A DNA stretch of 31,470 nt from an uncultured Flavobacteriaceae bacterium (GCA_937901915.1 CALGUD010000142.1:1-31470), one strand, 5' to 3'. Positions 22,177 through 31,377 are shown, numbered from the stretch's first letter. Translations and numbers: made by a program. Notes: a model not told the origin generated them from the letters alone.

Positions 22177-23199
22177 TTAATTACGCTTAAGATATAACGA
22201 ACTACGCCATAATAACCTTAAACAAAATAAGAATGGATATAACAAATATGACCGGTTGAAAATAAAGACGAGAATTTTATATATAAAACCATGATAATCT
22301 ATTCCAATAAATTTGTTAAGAGGATATGCACCAATAGTTTTCAATTTTTTAATTATTTCTTTTAATTCTTTAAATGTCATATCGGTTTTTATAAATCTTA
22401 TAAGAAAGAAAAAGACATAACTTTGTTGCCTGCATTTTAGCCTTTTTAAAAAACCATCATGAGGTATTTTGTGCATTAACTGATCCAATTTATGTGTTGC
22501 AAAAATAAGATCTTCCATGTGCTTTCGAACATGCTCTGCAGATTTTATATGAGTAATGGAGGCATTGTTATACCTGTATCTGTGAACATCAATAGGTAAA
22601 AAACAAACTTTTTTAGCATTCACAAAAATTTCGGGAGTAATATAAGCATCCTGAACAAATCTCCGGTCATAAAACCTAATACCTAAGTTTAGAAAAAAAT
22701 CTCTTTTCATGATATACCACCAAACTTCGGGTTTATACTTATGCTCGGCTAAAAATTCAATGCCATTTTCAATCTTTATCTTTGTTTGGATTTTTACATC
22801 AAAGTCACTTGACTCTCTAAGTTTTGAAGAGCGAGTCTTTACGGATTTAAAACCGAGAATGTCAAGTTCATTCTCCTCAAGTACATGTATTAAATACCCT
22901 AAAGTACTGTACGCTATATAATCATCTGAATCCAGGAAATAAATGTATTTACCTTTAGCGTGTGCAACTGCGGTATTTTTTGCTGCCCCTGTTCCTGTAT
23001 TCTGTTGATTTATTAATATAATATTTGAATTTATTTTCACATATTCTTCGACAATTTCGAAACTTTTGTCTTTTGAACCGTCATTAACAACTATTATTTC
23101 ATAATGGTTAACATTAAGATCCTGATTTAAAAGACTATTTAAACATTCTTTTATATAACTCTCTGCATTATACATGGGAATTAAGACACTTAAAATCAT
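22177..23199 (-). CDS. Family 2 glycosyltransferase
   Basis: The 340-residue protein has the GT-A family 2 fold at its N-terminus: LSVLIPMYNAESYIKECLNSLL, the nucleotide-binding IIVVNDGSKDKS at about residues 35-46, the NTGTGAAKNTAVAHAKGKYIYFLDSDDY segment with the metal-binding DSDD at about residue 90, and a later DAYITPEIF. The C-terminal third is basic and aromatic, with a hydrophobic stretch near the end (KILVFIFNRSYLLYPFLFCL) that may attach it to the membrane. It transfers a sugar from an activated nucleotide donor in polysaccharide, capsule or glycolipid synthesis; donor and acceptor are unknown. It is transcribed divergently from the ATP-grasp gene. It is A/T-rich and close to an insertion sequence, fitting a horizontally acquired glycan island. 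Confidence 0.93.
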   Translation of the reverse strand: MILSVLIPMYNAESYIKECLNSLLNQDLNVNHYEIIVVNDGSKDKSFEIVEEYVKINSNIILINQQNTGTGAAKNTAVAHAKGKYIYFLDSDDYIAYSTLGYLIHVLEENELDILGFKSVKTRSSKLRESSDFDVKIQTKIKIENGIEFLAEHKYKPEVWWYIMKRDFFLNLGIRFYDRRFVQDAYITPEIFVNAKKVCFLPIDVHRYRYNNASITHIKSAEHVRKHMEDLIFATHKLDQLMHKIPHDGFLKRLKCRQQSYVFFFLIRFIKTDMTFKELKEIIKKLKTIGAYPLNKFIGIDYHGFIYKILVFIFNRSYLLYPFLFCLRLLWRSSLYLKRN

Positions 23200-23353
23200 T
23201 GTAAAAATTTAACGTAATATAGATAACCCGGGTTAAATTTCCTATCACCAAGAGGATCTTTTTGTTTTAATTTTTCGATATTTACGGGCTATAAACCTAA
23301 GTTATAAGAAAATTTAATATGTTTAAATTCTATGAAATAATATTAAAAAATAA

Positions 23354-24322
23354 ATGAATATATTAATAACATCTGTAGGCAGAAGAGTTTCATTGGTCAA
23401 AATATTCCAAAAAGAACTCAAAAAAATTTATCCGAAAGGAAAAGTTTTTGGTGTGGATCTCAATACTGAACTGTCTGCTGCTGCACATATTGCAGATGGA
23501 GCATATAAAGTACCTCATGTGAAGGATCCTCAATATCTTAATAATCTTATAGATATATGTGTTGAGAACAATATTACATTGTTAATTCCTACTATTGATA
23601 CTGAACTGGTATTATTGGCCGAAAATGAGAAAATTTTATTAGAACATGGTATAAAGTCGGTTATTTCATCTGCTGAATTCATAAGAAAGTGTCGGGATAA
23701 AAGAAAAATTCATGACTTATTCTCTAGCTTAGAGATAAATATTGCAAAGGAATATCCTAAAGATAATTATGTTGTTCCATTATTCATCAAACCTTCAGAT
23801 GGGAGCGGAAGTATAGGTACATTTATAATCTCGAAACAAAGTGACCTTCTTGACGAATATTTTAAAAATGAAAAAATTATGTTCCTTGAATATTTAAATC
23901 AAGACTATTATGAAGAGTATACATGTGATCTCTATTATACTAAAGATAGTAAGCTGAAGTGTGTTGTTCCTCGTAAAAGAATTGAAGTAAGAGATGGAGA
24001 AGTCAGTAAAAGTAAAACCGAAAAAAATATTCTTCAAGAATTTATAAAAGAAAAAATGAATTTTATTGATGGTGCCAGAGGATGCCTTACGGTACAATTT
24101 TTTAAACACAAAGACAATAACCGCATTGTTGGTATAGAAATAAACCCAAGATTTGGTGGTGGATACCCTCTTTCATATTTAGCTGGGGCAAATTATGCAA
24201 AATGGATCATTGAGGAATATCTTTTAAATAAAGAAATAAAAGAAAATTTTGACTGCTGGGAAAATAATTTACTCATGCTCAGATACGATGACGAAATATT
24301 AGTTCATGACCATATCAGTTAA
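23354..24322 (+). CDS. ATP-grasp domain enzyme (carbamoyl-phosphate-synthase-like)
   Basis: The 322-residue protein starts MNILITSVGRRVSLVKIFQKEL, the pre-ATP-grasp opening common in polysaccharide-locus ATP-grasp enzymes. It continues with GVDLNTELSAAAHIAD and LLIPTIDTELVLLAEN. The ATP-grasp part carries LFIKPSDGSGSIGTFI (phosphate-binding loop), EYLNQDYYEEYTCDLYY and the metal-binding GIEINPRFGGGYPLSYLAG near residue 270. Such enzymes ligate a carboxylate to an amine or thiol with ATP. The substrate is unknown; sugar or lipid decoration is a reasonable guess from the neighbouring glycosyltransferase and HAD genes. Its last 17 bases overlap the start of the HAD gene in another frame, so the two are translationally linked. 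Confidence 0.9.
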   Translation: MNILITSVGRRVSLVKIFQKELKKIYPKGKVFGVDLNTELSAAAHIADGAYKVPHVKDPQYLNNLIDICVENNITLLIPTIDTELVLLAENEKILLEHGIKSVISSAEFIRKCRDKRKIHDLFSSLEINIAKEYPKDNYVVPLFIKPSDGSGSIGTFIISKQSDLLDEYFKNEKIMFLEYLNQDYYEEYTCDLYYTKDSKLKCVVPRKRIEVRDGEVSKSKTEKNILQEFIKEKMNFIDGARGCLTVQFFKHKDNNRIVGIEINPRFGGGYPLSYLAGANYAKWIIEEYLLNKEIKENFDCWENNLLMLRYDDEILVHDHIS

Positions 24323-24962
24323 TAAAAACACCGTAATAGTTTTCGATCTGGATGATACTTTATATAATGAAGTAGATTACTTAATATCTGCATTCCATTT
24401 TATCTCTGAAAAATTGGATAAGGGTAATAAAATCGAAGTTTTTAATAAAATGTATTCATTATATAAAAGCAAAGAAGATGTATTCCATTATTTATCTCAA
24501 AAATACCAAATAGACAAAACTTCACTTCTAAACGATTACAGAACTCACATTCCTAATATTAAACCTTTTGACAATGTTATTGATATTTTTAAAGAGATAA
24601 AAGAAAATAAGGGTAAAATAGCTATCATTACGGACGGGCGAAAAATAACGCAACTTAATAAGATTAAGAGTCTGGGAATTTCAAACTGGATTGATAAAAT
24701 TATCATATCTGAAGAAATCGGTACAGAAAAACCAAATCCTTTAAATTATAAAGCTATTGAAACTTTTTTTAACAAGGATCACTACACTTATATTGCAGAT
24801 AATATCAAAAAAGATTTTGTTACCCCAAATGCCAGAGGCTGGATGACCATTGGATTAAACAATAATGGAAAAAATATCCATTTTTGTGAAACTAATTCTG
24901 TAGAAAATAATTTCTTACCACAGTATGCGATAAATAGTTTTTCCGAATTGAAAATTATCTAA
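24306..24962 (+). CDS. HAD superfamily hydrolase
   Basis: The 218-residue protein has the four HAD motifs: the nucleophile loop VFDLDDTLYNE at about residues 12-22, the Thr of IAIITDGRK near residue 100, the Lys in EEIGTEKPNPLNYKAIE near residue 140 and the acidic loop YIADNIKKDFV near residue 160. A helical cap lies between motifs 1 and 2. This is a phosphatase-type HAD (subfamily I). In glycan loci such proteins dephosphorylate sugar or lipid intermediates. It begins 17 bases before the ATP-grasp stop, so they form one operon. It ends before a hairpin shared with the convergent DinB-like gene. Confidence 0.9.
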   Translation: MTISVNKNTVIVFDLDDTLYNEVDYLISAFHFISEKLDKGNKIEVFNKMYSLYKSKEDVFHYLSQKYQIDKTSLLNDYRTHIPNIKPFDNVIDIFKEIKENKGKIAIITDGRKITQLNKIKSLGISNWIDKIIISEEIGTEKPNPLNYKAIETFFNKDHYTYIADNIKKDFVTPNARGWMTIGLNNNGKNIHFCETNSVENNFLPQYAINSFSELKII

Positions 24963-25002
24963 TATATTCTTATTTCTAAATGAGATGTAAATTTAGATAA
25001 AA

Positions 25003-25025
25003 AGGCCCCGGATTTAACGGGGCCT
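25003..25025. terminator. Terminator between convergent HAD and DinB-like genes
   Basis: AGGCCCCG (25003-25010) and CGGGGCCT (25018-25025) form an 8-bp stem with a 7-base loop. Read on the minus strand it is followed by a T-run (from the A-run at 24999-25002), so it serves mainly the minus-strand gene that ends at 25033. It may also act on the plus strand. Confidence 0.8.
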
Positions 25026-25032
25026 AACTTAT

Positions 25033-25644
25033 TTATTGAGGAAAATCACTGTTTTCCTTAATTTCTGCTATTTGTTTAGTATGTCTTTCGGTATGTCCGG
25101 ATAAAAATAAAACTACCTGATAGATATCAAATTTACCAAATGGAAAATCAAAATAGCGGTTTCTAAGGTCTTCCTTAGTTGTCTTAACAAACTCAATATT
25201 ACTGGCCCGGCTTTCATCAAATGCTTTCAAAGAAGCTTCAACAGAGCCAAATTCGTTTTTGGGCTGTAGGTCTTCCCTTGCCTGAGCTTTAGAACTTCTG
25301 TCTGTTATTAAGTTAATCACTTCATCATCAGCCATTTTAACTTCATTACGTAAAGATGGATCAGGTTCAGACTGTAGAGCCATATCAACAATCCCAAAAA
25401 GAGCATTTTCCGTTTTTGCTATATGTTCTACACATTGTGCAGCCGACCACGATTCCGGAGTTGCTTTAAAGTTTAACTGTGCTTCTGTGAGTCCATTTAC
25501 AGCTGAGTGTAGATCTGATTTTGTTTTTTCAAGGTAAGTAATTGCTTTTTCACGTTCTTTCTGAGTGAGTTCAGTTTGGGCAATACCATTAAAAGTGGAT
25601 AAAAATAGAAGTATTAAAGCTCCTGTAAATACATTATGTTTCAT
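25033..25644 (-). CDS. DinB-like (DinB_2) four-helix protein with signal peptide
   Basis: The 203-residue protein has a signal peptide (MKHNVFTGALILLFLSTFNGIAQ) and then a DinB-type bundle: TYLEKTKSDLHSAVNGLTEAQLNFK, the metal-ligand segment WSAAQCVEHIAKTE with His near residue 72, and the C-terminal SGHTERHTKQIAEIK with two further His. Three conserved His typically bind a divalent metal in this superfamily. Most relatives are cytoplasmic; the signal peptide places this one outside the cytoplasm. The function is unknown; enzymes of this fold include thiol-dependent ones, and bacillithiol synthesis (bshA) is encoded nearby, but this may be chance. Confidence 0.85.
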   Translation of the reverse strand: MKHNVFTGALILLFLSTFNGIAQTELTQKEREKAITYLEKTKSDLHSAVNGLTEAQLNFKATPESWSAAQCVEHIAKTENALFGIVDMALQSEPDPSLRNEVKMADDEVINLITDRSSKAQAREDLQPKNEFGSVEASLKAFDESRASNIEFVKTTKEDLRNRYFDFPFGKFDIYQVVLFLSGHTERHTKQIAEIKENSDFPQ

Positions 25645-25721
25645 TGATTATATATTTTGGTTAATTAATTAGTATACGGATTGTAAACAAAAATAGTTGA
25701 ATTTAAAACCTTAAAAAAAAA

Positions 25722-26849
25722 TTAGGCCATTGCAAACGCCTTTTGATACATGGCTTCATATAACGGGACGACATTTTGTATATCAAATTTCAGGGCTTCT
25801 GCCCTGGCACTTTCTTTAAACTTTTTATGGGTCAAGGGGTCTGATAATATTTTTATTGCATTCTCCGACATTTCGTCTATATCACCAACATCACTTAAAT
25901 ATCCCGTAACGCCTTGTATATTTACTTCGGGTATTCCCCCGGTATTACTGGATATTACAGGCACTCCATTTATCATAGCTTCTAAAGCGGCCAGGCCAAA
26001 ACTTTCTGTTTTTGAAGGAAGTAAGAACAGGTCGGAAAAACATAAAATTTTATCTATTTCACTACTGTTTCCTAAAAACAAAACTTTGTCGGTAATGCCT
26101 AAATCATTACATAAATATTCGGCATATTCCTTTTCAGGCCCTTCGCCAACCATTATTAGTTTTGCCGGAAGTTGTTGCTGAACTTTGTGAAATATCTTTA
26201 TAACATCCGGTATTCTCTTTACCTCTCTGAAATTGCTTATATGGGTAATAATTTTCTCATTTTCATTTGCCATCATTTCCCTTTGACAATCGGTAAATTT
26301 ATGGTCGTATTTAGAAGAATCTATAAAATTAGGGATTACCGTTATTTCTCTTTTTATATTAAAAAGCCTTAAGGTATCTTCTTTTAAACTCTGAGATACT
26401 GAAGTTACAACATCAGATTTATTAATACTAAAAGTAACTGCAGGTTTATAAAACGGGTGATTACCAACCAGGGTAATATCTGTACCGTGCAAAGTAGTTA
26501 CCATTGGGATACTAATCCCTATTTGCTGAAGCATTTTCTTAGCCATATATCCTGCATACGCATGCGGAATGGCATAATGTACATGTAACAATTCTATTTT
26601 ATAAAGTTTAACCATGTCCACCAATTTGCTGGACAATGCCAATTCATAAGGCTGGTAGTGAAAAAGCGGATATTCGGGAACATGAACTTCATGATAATGA
26701 ATCTTACCGGTTAATAATGCCAATCTCACTGGTTGCTTATATGTAATAAAATGTATCTCGTGACCTCTGTTTGCTAGTGCAATACCTAACTCTGTCGCTA
26801 CAACTCCGCTACCCCCAAATGTCGGATAACATACAATGGCTATTTTCAT
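25722..26849 (-). CDS. bshA: N-acetyl-alpha-D-glucosaminyl L-malate synthase BshA
   Basis: The 375-residue GT4 (GT-B fold) enzyme makes GlcNAc-malate from UDP-GlcNAc and L-malate, the first step of bacillithiol synthesis in the cytoplasm. The signature opening is MKIAIVCYPTFGGSGVVATELG, followed by HEIHFITYKQPVRL, LHVHYAIPHAYAGY and TTLHGTDITLVGNHP. The C-terminal donor site carries VGEGPEKEYAEYL and KTESFGLAALEAMINGVPVISSNTGGIPE. These match BshA rather than generic GT4 enzymes, and bacillithiol is known in Bacteroidota. It is transcribed in the same direction as the GH3 fusion gene, which ends 158 bp upstream. Later bacillithiol genes (bshB, bshC) are not in the window. Confidence 0.95.
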   Translation of the reverse strand: MKIAIVCYPTFGGSGVVATELGIALANRGHEIHFITYKQPVRLALLTGKIHYHEVHVPEYPLFHYQPYELALSSKLVDMVKLYKIELLHVHYAIPHAYAGYMAKKMLQQIGISIPMVTTLHGTDITLVGNHPFYKPAVTFSINKSDVVTSVSQSLKEDTLRLFNIKREITVIPNFIDSSKYDHKFTDCQREMMANENEKIITHISNFREVKRIPDVIKIFHKVQQQLPAKLIMVGEGPEKEYAEYLCNDLGITDKVLFLGNSSEIDKILCFSDLFLLPSKTESFGLAALEAMINGVPVISSNTGGIPEVNIQGVTGYLSDVGDIDEMSENAIKILSDPLTHKKFKESARAEALKFDIQNVVPLYEAMYQKAFAMA

Positions 26850-27007
26850 TTAACTGTTTTAAAAACTATTAGTCGGATTTAATGCTATATAATTACCTTC
26901 TCAAATAAAAAATTAACCGGAAGATTAAAAATACAACTTCGTAATAAATCAACAAAGCAAATTATAATATCAAAATTTGAAATCTATGAATCTATCGGTA
27001 AAATAAA

Positions 27008-29920
27008 TCAATAAAATATTGCATCATAAATAAGCTGTTGAATATCGGTACGAATTGCTTGAGCAATAAGTTTATTGTTATTCATTGTAGGATACGTTCG
27101 GTTGGACAGGAAAACATATACTATTTCATGTTCAGGATCTGCCCATGTATATGTTCCTGTAAATCCGCTATGACCAAAACTGGTCATTGATACACAGCCA
27201 CAGGTGGGCCCAACATTCCCTAACTGCGGTTTATCGAAGCCTATTCCCCTTCTGTTATTGTTTTGACAAAAATAACAGGTATTGAATTTATCTACAGTTT
27301 CAGGATTAAAATATCGTTTACCTCCATAATTTCCTTTCTGAAGATACATTTGCATTATCTTAGCCACATCATTAGCATTACTGAATAATCCTGCATGTCC
27401 GCCAACTCCACCTAACATGGCTGCTGCCATATCATGCACATAACCCTGAACTGTTTCCCTTCTAAAATATGTATCAACTTCCGATGGCGTTATTTTTCCT
27501 TTACTGAATTTCTCAAGAGGATTAAAGGTTGTGTAATTTGTCCCTAATGACTTGTAAAGCTGCTCCTGTGTAATTTCAGCTAATGATTTATCATACGTTT
27601 CTTCAATAAACTGCTTCAGGAAAAAGTACGGAAGATCACTATACCTGTAACTCCTTCTTTTCAATAAATCACTATCAGCTATTATTTTATAAATTGAATC
27701 TTTATAATCCTCACGCAAATACAGGTTGTTGGTTACCTTAATATTATAAACACCCTGCAATGAATCCCTGTAGTATTTGGTATCCGGTTTACCTGTACTA
27801 TCTAACGTGCTAAGATAAAAAGGCACCCAGGGTTTCAAACGTGCATAATGAGAAAGCATATCTAATAAAGTGATATTCGATTTATTGGTATTTTTTAAAC
27901 TTGGGATCATTTCTCCAAGGGTTGAATGAATATGTATTTTCCGCTCCTCTTCTAATTTCATAATAGTTGGTAAAGTAGCCAATATTTTGGTCATTGAAGC
28001 GAGGTCATAAATATCGTCATCCTCAATCTTTTTACCGGAAAAGTACCTAAACCTGCCAAAATTCTTACTGTAAACCACTTTCCCTTTCCTAGCAACTAAG
28101 ATTTGCATTCCGGGAGCCATAATTTTGTCTATCGTCAACTTGGCTAAAGAATCTATTTTGTTTAAAATATCAGAATCAAGGCCTACACTTTCAGGAATAC
28201 CATAACTTAATCTTGAAATTGCTGGTGTGAGAAGACCTGTATTTACAGGTATATCAGCATTTGCAGTTACAGGAAGAATACCCTTAGCTTCCAATGCTCC
28301 AAAAATAACCTGTGCAGATTTTTCCTGAGCTACTTTACTGTTCTGGTAACTGACAACTATAGTTTCAATATTTTTTACTGTTTGAATATTTAATAAAGAA
28401 TACGGTTTTGCAAAAACATCAAGAATAATATTTTTTCTCCTTGCCAGTTCATATAACCAAACCAATTCCTTATCAGTAAAACTGTGATCTTTCCAAGGAT
28501 TCGCATTGGATTTGTGATATCCTACGATCACTAAATTATACGGTTCAAGATTCGTTAATAACGTATCCAGGGTTGAACCGGAGATTTCATTTACCTGAGT
28601 ATATTTTTTAAGCATTCTTAAAAAATCACTTCCGCTGTCATCTCCCAACTTAACATATGCTATTTGTTTTATATCCAGGTTTCTAATAGGCACCAGATCC
28701 AAATCATTTTTCACTACAGTTATGGAATTTTCAACAACCTCTTCGTTAAGAAGCCTATCCTGAAGCGTATTTAAGTCTTCATATAAATTATCAGTAGGTA
28801 TTGGTTCAAAGTTATTTAAACCCACTTTATATTTGGCTTTAAGTATTTTTTTTACCGAATGCTGCAAACGTTCTTCGGTAATGACACCCTTATAATATGC
28901 CTGCTCTATTTTTTGTATTGCTTTTGGCACATCTTGAGGGAAAAGTAATATGTCATTGCCTGCCAAAAAAGCTTCAAGGTCTATATCGCCCGGAGCCGTA
29001 AAATCAGAAGCACCTTTCATGTTTAGTGCATCGGTAATAATTAACCCTTTAAAATTTAATCTATCTTTTAAAATATTTGTTACTATGTTTTTTGATATTG
29101 AAGAAGGATAACCACTTCTGGGTTCAAGAGCAGGAACATGTAAATGAGCTATCATTATACTTGCTATATTCTCATTGATTGCTCGCTTAAACGGATAAAA
29201 TTCCAGTGAATCCAAACGGTTATAAGAAAAAGGGATTGTTGGTAGTGCTTTATGTGAATCGGTATCGGTATCACCATGTCCGGGGAAATGTTTTCCACAG
29301 GCGAGTATCCCTGCGTTTTGCATCCCTTTTGTAAAAGCTATTCCCTTCTCGGCCACATTTTCCCTGTCTTCACCAAAAGACCTGTTTCCTATAATCGGGT
29401 TTTTCGGGTTATTATTTATGTCTATATCGGGTGCGAAATTTATATGAATACCCATTCTTTTAGCATGATTTCCAATCTGAAAACCTACTTCTTCAATGAG
29501 TTTATTATTTTTTACCGCTCCCAGGGTCATATTCCATGGATATGCAAAAGTAGAATCCAGTCGCATTGCCAGCCCCCATTCACCATCAATACCCACCATA
29601 AGTGGTATTTTTGATATTGCCTGAAGTTCATTAGTAAGTTTTACTTGTCTTGCAGGTTCTCCTTTAAAAAAGATCACCCCTCCTACTTTATACTCTTCAA
29701 TAAGCTTTTTAAGCTCATCGATTTTTGCCTGATTCTGACCAACCGGTACATCTACCATAAATAACTGGCCAATTTTATCGCGCAATGTAAATGAATTATA
29801 CGTTCTGCTTACCCAATATTCCTGGTGTAGCGAATCCGTAGTAATGAGCGGATCTGTATGCTGTGCACTAACAAAAGTCGCAGAGATAAGAAATAGTAAA
29901 AAAATAGTGGTTATCCGCAT
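27008..29920 (-). CDS. Glycoside hydrolase family 3 / beta-lactamase-type serine hydrolase fusion
   Basis: The 970-residue protein has a signal peptide (about residues 1-20, ending FVSAQ). The GH3 N-terminal domain (about 45-375) has the NagZ-like motif KHFPGHGDTDTDSHKALP at about residue 210, with the His/Asp dyad of beta-N-acetylglucosaminidases. A GH3 C-terminal part (about 390-570) is followed by a class C beta-lactamase-like domain (about 600-960) with SMTK (nucleophile near 642), YSD and HSG in place of the classical SxxK, YxN and KTG. It likely trims cell-wall muropeptides or glycans in the periplasm, GlcNAc by the first half and a peptide or ester bond by the second. This fusion is widespread in Bacteroidota. 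A and B parts look intact. Confidence 0.93.
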   Translation of the reverse strand: MRITTIFLLFLISATFVSAQHTDPLITTDSLHQEYWVSRTYNSFTLRDKIGQLFMVDVPVGQNQAKIDELKKLIEEYKVGGVIFFKGEPARQVKLTNELQAISKIPLMVGIDGEWGLAMRLDSTFAYPWNMTLGAVKNNKLIEEVGFQIGNHAKRMGIHINFAPDIDINNNPKNPIIGNRSFGEDRENVAEKGIAFTKGMQNAGILACGKHFPGHGDTDTDSHKALPTIPFSYNRLDSLEFYPFKRAINENIASIMIAHLHVPALEPRSGYPSSISKNIVTNILKDRLNFKGLIITDALNMKGASDFTAPGDIDLEAFLAGNDILLFPQDVPKAIQKIEQAYYKGVITEERLQHSVKKILKAKYKVGLNNFEPIPTDNLYEDLNTLQDRLLNEEVVENSITVVKNDLDLVPIRNLDIKQIAYVKLGDDSGSDFLRMLKKYTQVNEISGSTLDTLLTNLEPYNLVIVGYHKSNANPWKDHSFTDKELVWLYELARRKNIILDVFAKPYSLLNIQTVKNIETIVVSYQNSKVAQEKSAQVIFGALEAKGILPVTANADIPVNTGLLTPAISRLSYGIPESVGLDSDILNKIDSLAKLTIDKIMAPGMQILVARKGKVVYSKNFGRFRYFSGKKIEDDDIYDLASMTKILATLPTIMKLEEERKIHIHSTLGEMIPSLKNTNKSNITLLDMLSHYARLKPWVPFYLSTLDSTGKPDTKYYRDSLQGVYNIKVTNNLYLREDYKDSIYKIIADSDLLKRRSYRYSDLPYFFLKQFIEETYDKSLAEITQEQLYKSLGTNYTTFNPLEKFSKGKITPSEVDTYFRRETVQGYVHDMAAAMLGGVGGHAGLFSNANDVAKIMQMYLQKGNYGGKRYFNPETVDKFNTCYFCQNNNRRGIGFDKPQLGNVGPTCGCVSMTSFGHSGFTGTYTWADPEHEIVYVFLSNRTYPTMNNNKLIAQAIRTDIQQLIYDAIFY

Positions 29921-30012
29921 GAATTTTTATAAATGAAATTCCAAAACAATGCCAAGATATGATTTAAAAGACATTAGATTAGATTTTTAATAAATTTTTA
30001 TGGTTTTAAATA

Positions 30013-30498
30013 TCAGTTCACAAATCGTGCATGCCAACTGTCTCTTGCAGGAACTTCCCAATAATTAATGTATTCATATTTATTGGTAACCAAATTGTTA
30101 AAAACAATAGTGTTTTGAGAAACAGCATTTTGTTTTGCCATTTTCTTAAAATCCAACAAGGGTTTATATGCAATAAAATCACCTTGTCGGTATGATACAT
30201 TCATTTTGTCTAACAATTCAATATTGTATTCTTTTTCAAGCTGTTGAATGAAGTTCACTGATGCATCGATGGAACAACCGGATGCAGCTTGTAATTCCTG
30301 ATTTAAGGCAATAACAATAAATCTTTTGTATCTTATTTCGTAAGAAGCTTCTAACGTGCTTCCGTGCACAGTCCATAGTTCAAGAAAAGCTTCCAGTTTT
30401 TGTTTAATTTCTGAAATTTCATTCTCTGTTAAACTCCTGTCAGCCTGGTAAATCCATACTCTCGAGGTATCGGGCAAATCATTAAACTCTACCAACAT
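30013..30498 (-). CDS. Conserved flavobacterial hypothetical protein
   Basis: The 161-residue cytoplasmic protein has no signal peptide or membrane segment. Close-looking proteins in Flavobacteriia are often labelled ABC transporter ATPase, but no Walker A, Walker B or signature motif is present here, so that label is not supported. Visible segments are RVWIYQADRSLTENEISEIKQKLEAFLELWTVHG, RFIVIALNQELQAASGCSIDASVNFIQ and a C-terminal YINYWEVPARDSWHARFVN. It follows the CCG-domain protein gene by 28 bases on the same strand and is probably co-transcribed. The function is unknown. Confidence 0.85.
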   Translation of the reverse strand: MLVEFNDLPDTSRVWIYQADRSLTENEISEIKQKLEAFLELWTVHGSTLEASYEIRYKRFIVIALNQELQAASGCSIDASVNFIQQLEKEYNIELLDKMNVSYRQGDFIAYKPLLDFKKMAKQNAVSQNTIVFNNLVTNKYEYINYWEVPARDSWHARFVN

Positions 30499-30526
30499 TT
30501 TTCGGGGTTTTAATTATTATTTTAAA

Positions 30527-31318
30527 TTATAAATCTTTTGCGTTCGCTATCAGTTCTGCAATATCTATAACTTGTACTTCTTTCTCTTTATTTTGATGCT
30601 TAACACCATCGGTCATCATTGTATTGCAAAACAGACAGCCTGTTGCAATAAAATTTGGGGAAGTTTCCAAAGCCTGTTCAGTTCGTTCAACATTCACATC
30701 TTTATCTCCTTTTTCCGGTTCTTTAAACATTTGTGCACCTCCGGCACCACAACACATACCCTTTTTTCTACATTTCTTCATTTCAACAAGCTCGGCATCT
30801 AATTTTTCTATGAGCTCACGGGGGGCTTCAAAAATATTATTCGCCCTGCCCAGATAACAAGGATCATGAAATGTAATTCGTTTTCCTTTAAATTGGCCGC
30901 CTTCAACTTTTAATTTTCCTTCGTCTATAAGTGATTTTAAAAATTGAGTGTGATGCATTACTTCGTATGTACCACCTAATGAAGGGTATTCATTTTTAAT
31001 TGTATTAAAACAATGCGGGCACGTGGTAACAATTTTTCTTACTTCATATCCGTTCAAAACTTCAATATTAGTAAAGGCCTGCATCTGAAATAGAAACTCA
31101 TTTCCTGCGCGTTTGGCAGGGTCTCCTGTACAACTTTCTTCAGCACCTAGTACTGCAAACTCCACACCTGCATTATTGAGCAACTTTACAAAAGCTTTGG
31201 TTATTTTTTTAGCCCTGTCATCAAAACTACCGGCACAACCAACCCAGAACAATACCTCAGGTTGTTTTCCCTGAGCCATCATTTCTGCCATAGTTGGAAC
31301 TTTTAACGTATCGCTCAT
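30527..31318 (-). CDS. CCG-domain iron-sulfur protein (heterodisulfide reductase B / GlcF / LutA-like)
   Basis: The 263-residue protein carries two cysteine-rich CCG-type motifs. The first includes FWVGCAGSFDDR, AEESCTGDPAKRAGNE and TTCPHCFNTIKNEYP; the second includes HDPCYLGRANN, KKCRKKGMCCGAGGAQMF and ATGCLFCNTMM. Such domains bind a [4Fe-4S] or noncubane cluster and act as a redox subunit with a ferredoxin-like partner, here perhaps encoded further upstream beyond the window. It is cytoplasmic and followed by the conserved hypothetical gene. It is preceded by a strong hairpin that separates it from the upstream gene. Confidence 0.92.
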   Translation of the reverse strand: MSDTLKVPTMAEMMAQGKQPEVLFWVGCAGSFDDRAKKITKAFVKLLNNAGVEFAVLGAEESCTGDPAKRAGNEFLFQMQAFTNIEVLNGYEVRKIVTTCPHCFNTIKNEYPSLGGTYEVMHHTQFLKSLIDEGKLKVEGGQFKGKRITFHDPCYLGRANNIFEAPRELIEKLDAELVEMKKCRKKGMCCGAGGAQMFKEPEKGDKDVNVERTEQALETSPNFIATGCLFCNTMMTDGVKHQNKEKEVQVIDIAELIANAKDL

Positions 31319-31335
31319 TATTGTTGAGTTAATTA

Positions 31336-31370
31336 GCTCAGGTGTTTACAACTACTGTAAACACCTGAGC
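31336..31370. terminator. Perfect hairpin between the window-end gene and the CCG-domain gene
   Basis: Arms GCTCAGGTGTTTAC (31336-31349) and its exact complement (31357-31370) form a 14-bp stem with a 7-base loop. It begins 8 bases after the stop of the minus-strand partial gene and ends 18 bases before the ATG of the CCG gene. The T-rich tail (TTTATTTTTA) lies on the plus-strand side; on the minus strand TAATTAACTC follows, so as a minus-strand terminator it lacks a good T-run and could be a leader structure. Confidence 0.7.
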
Positions 31371-31377
31371 TTTATTT

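Noticed and set aside
30013..30498. ABC transporter ATPase
   Set aside because: The common label for such proteins; no Walker A, Walker B or ABC signature motif is present.
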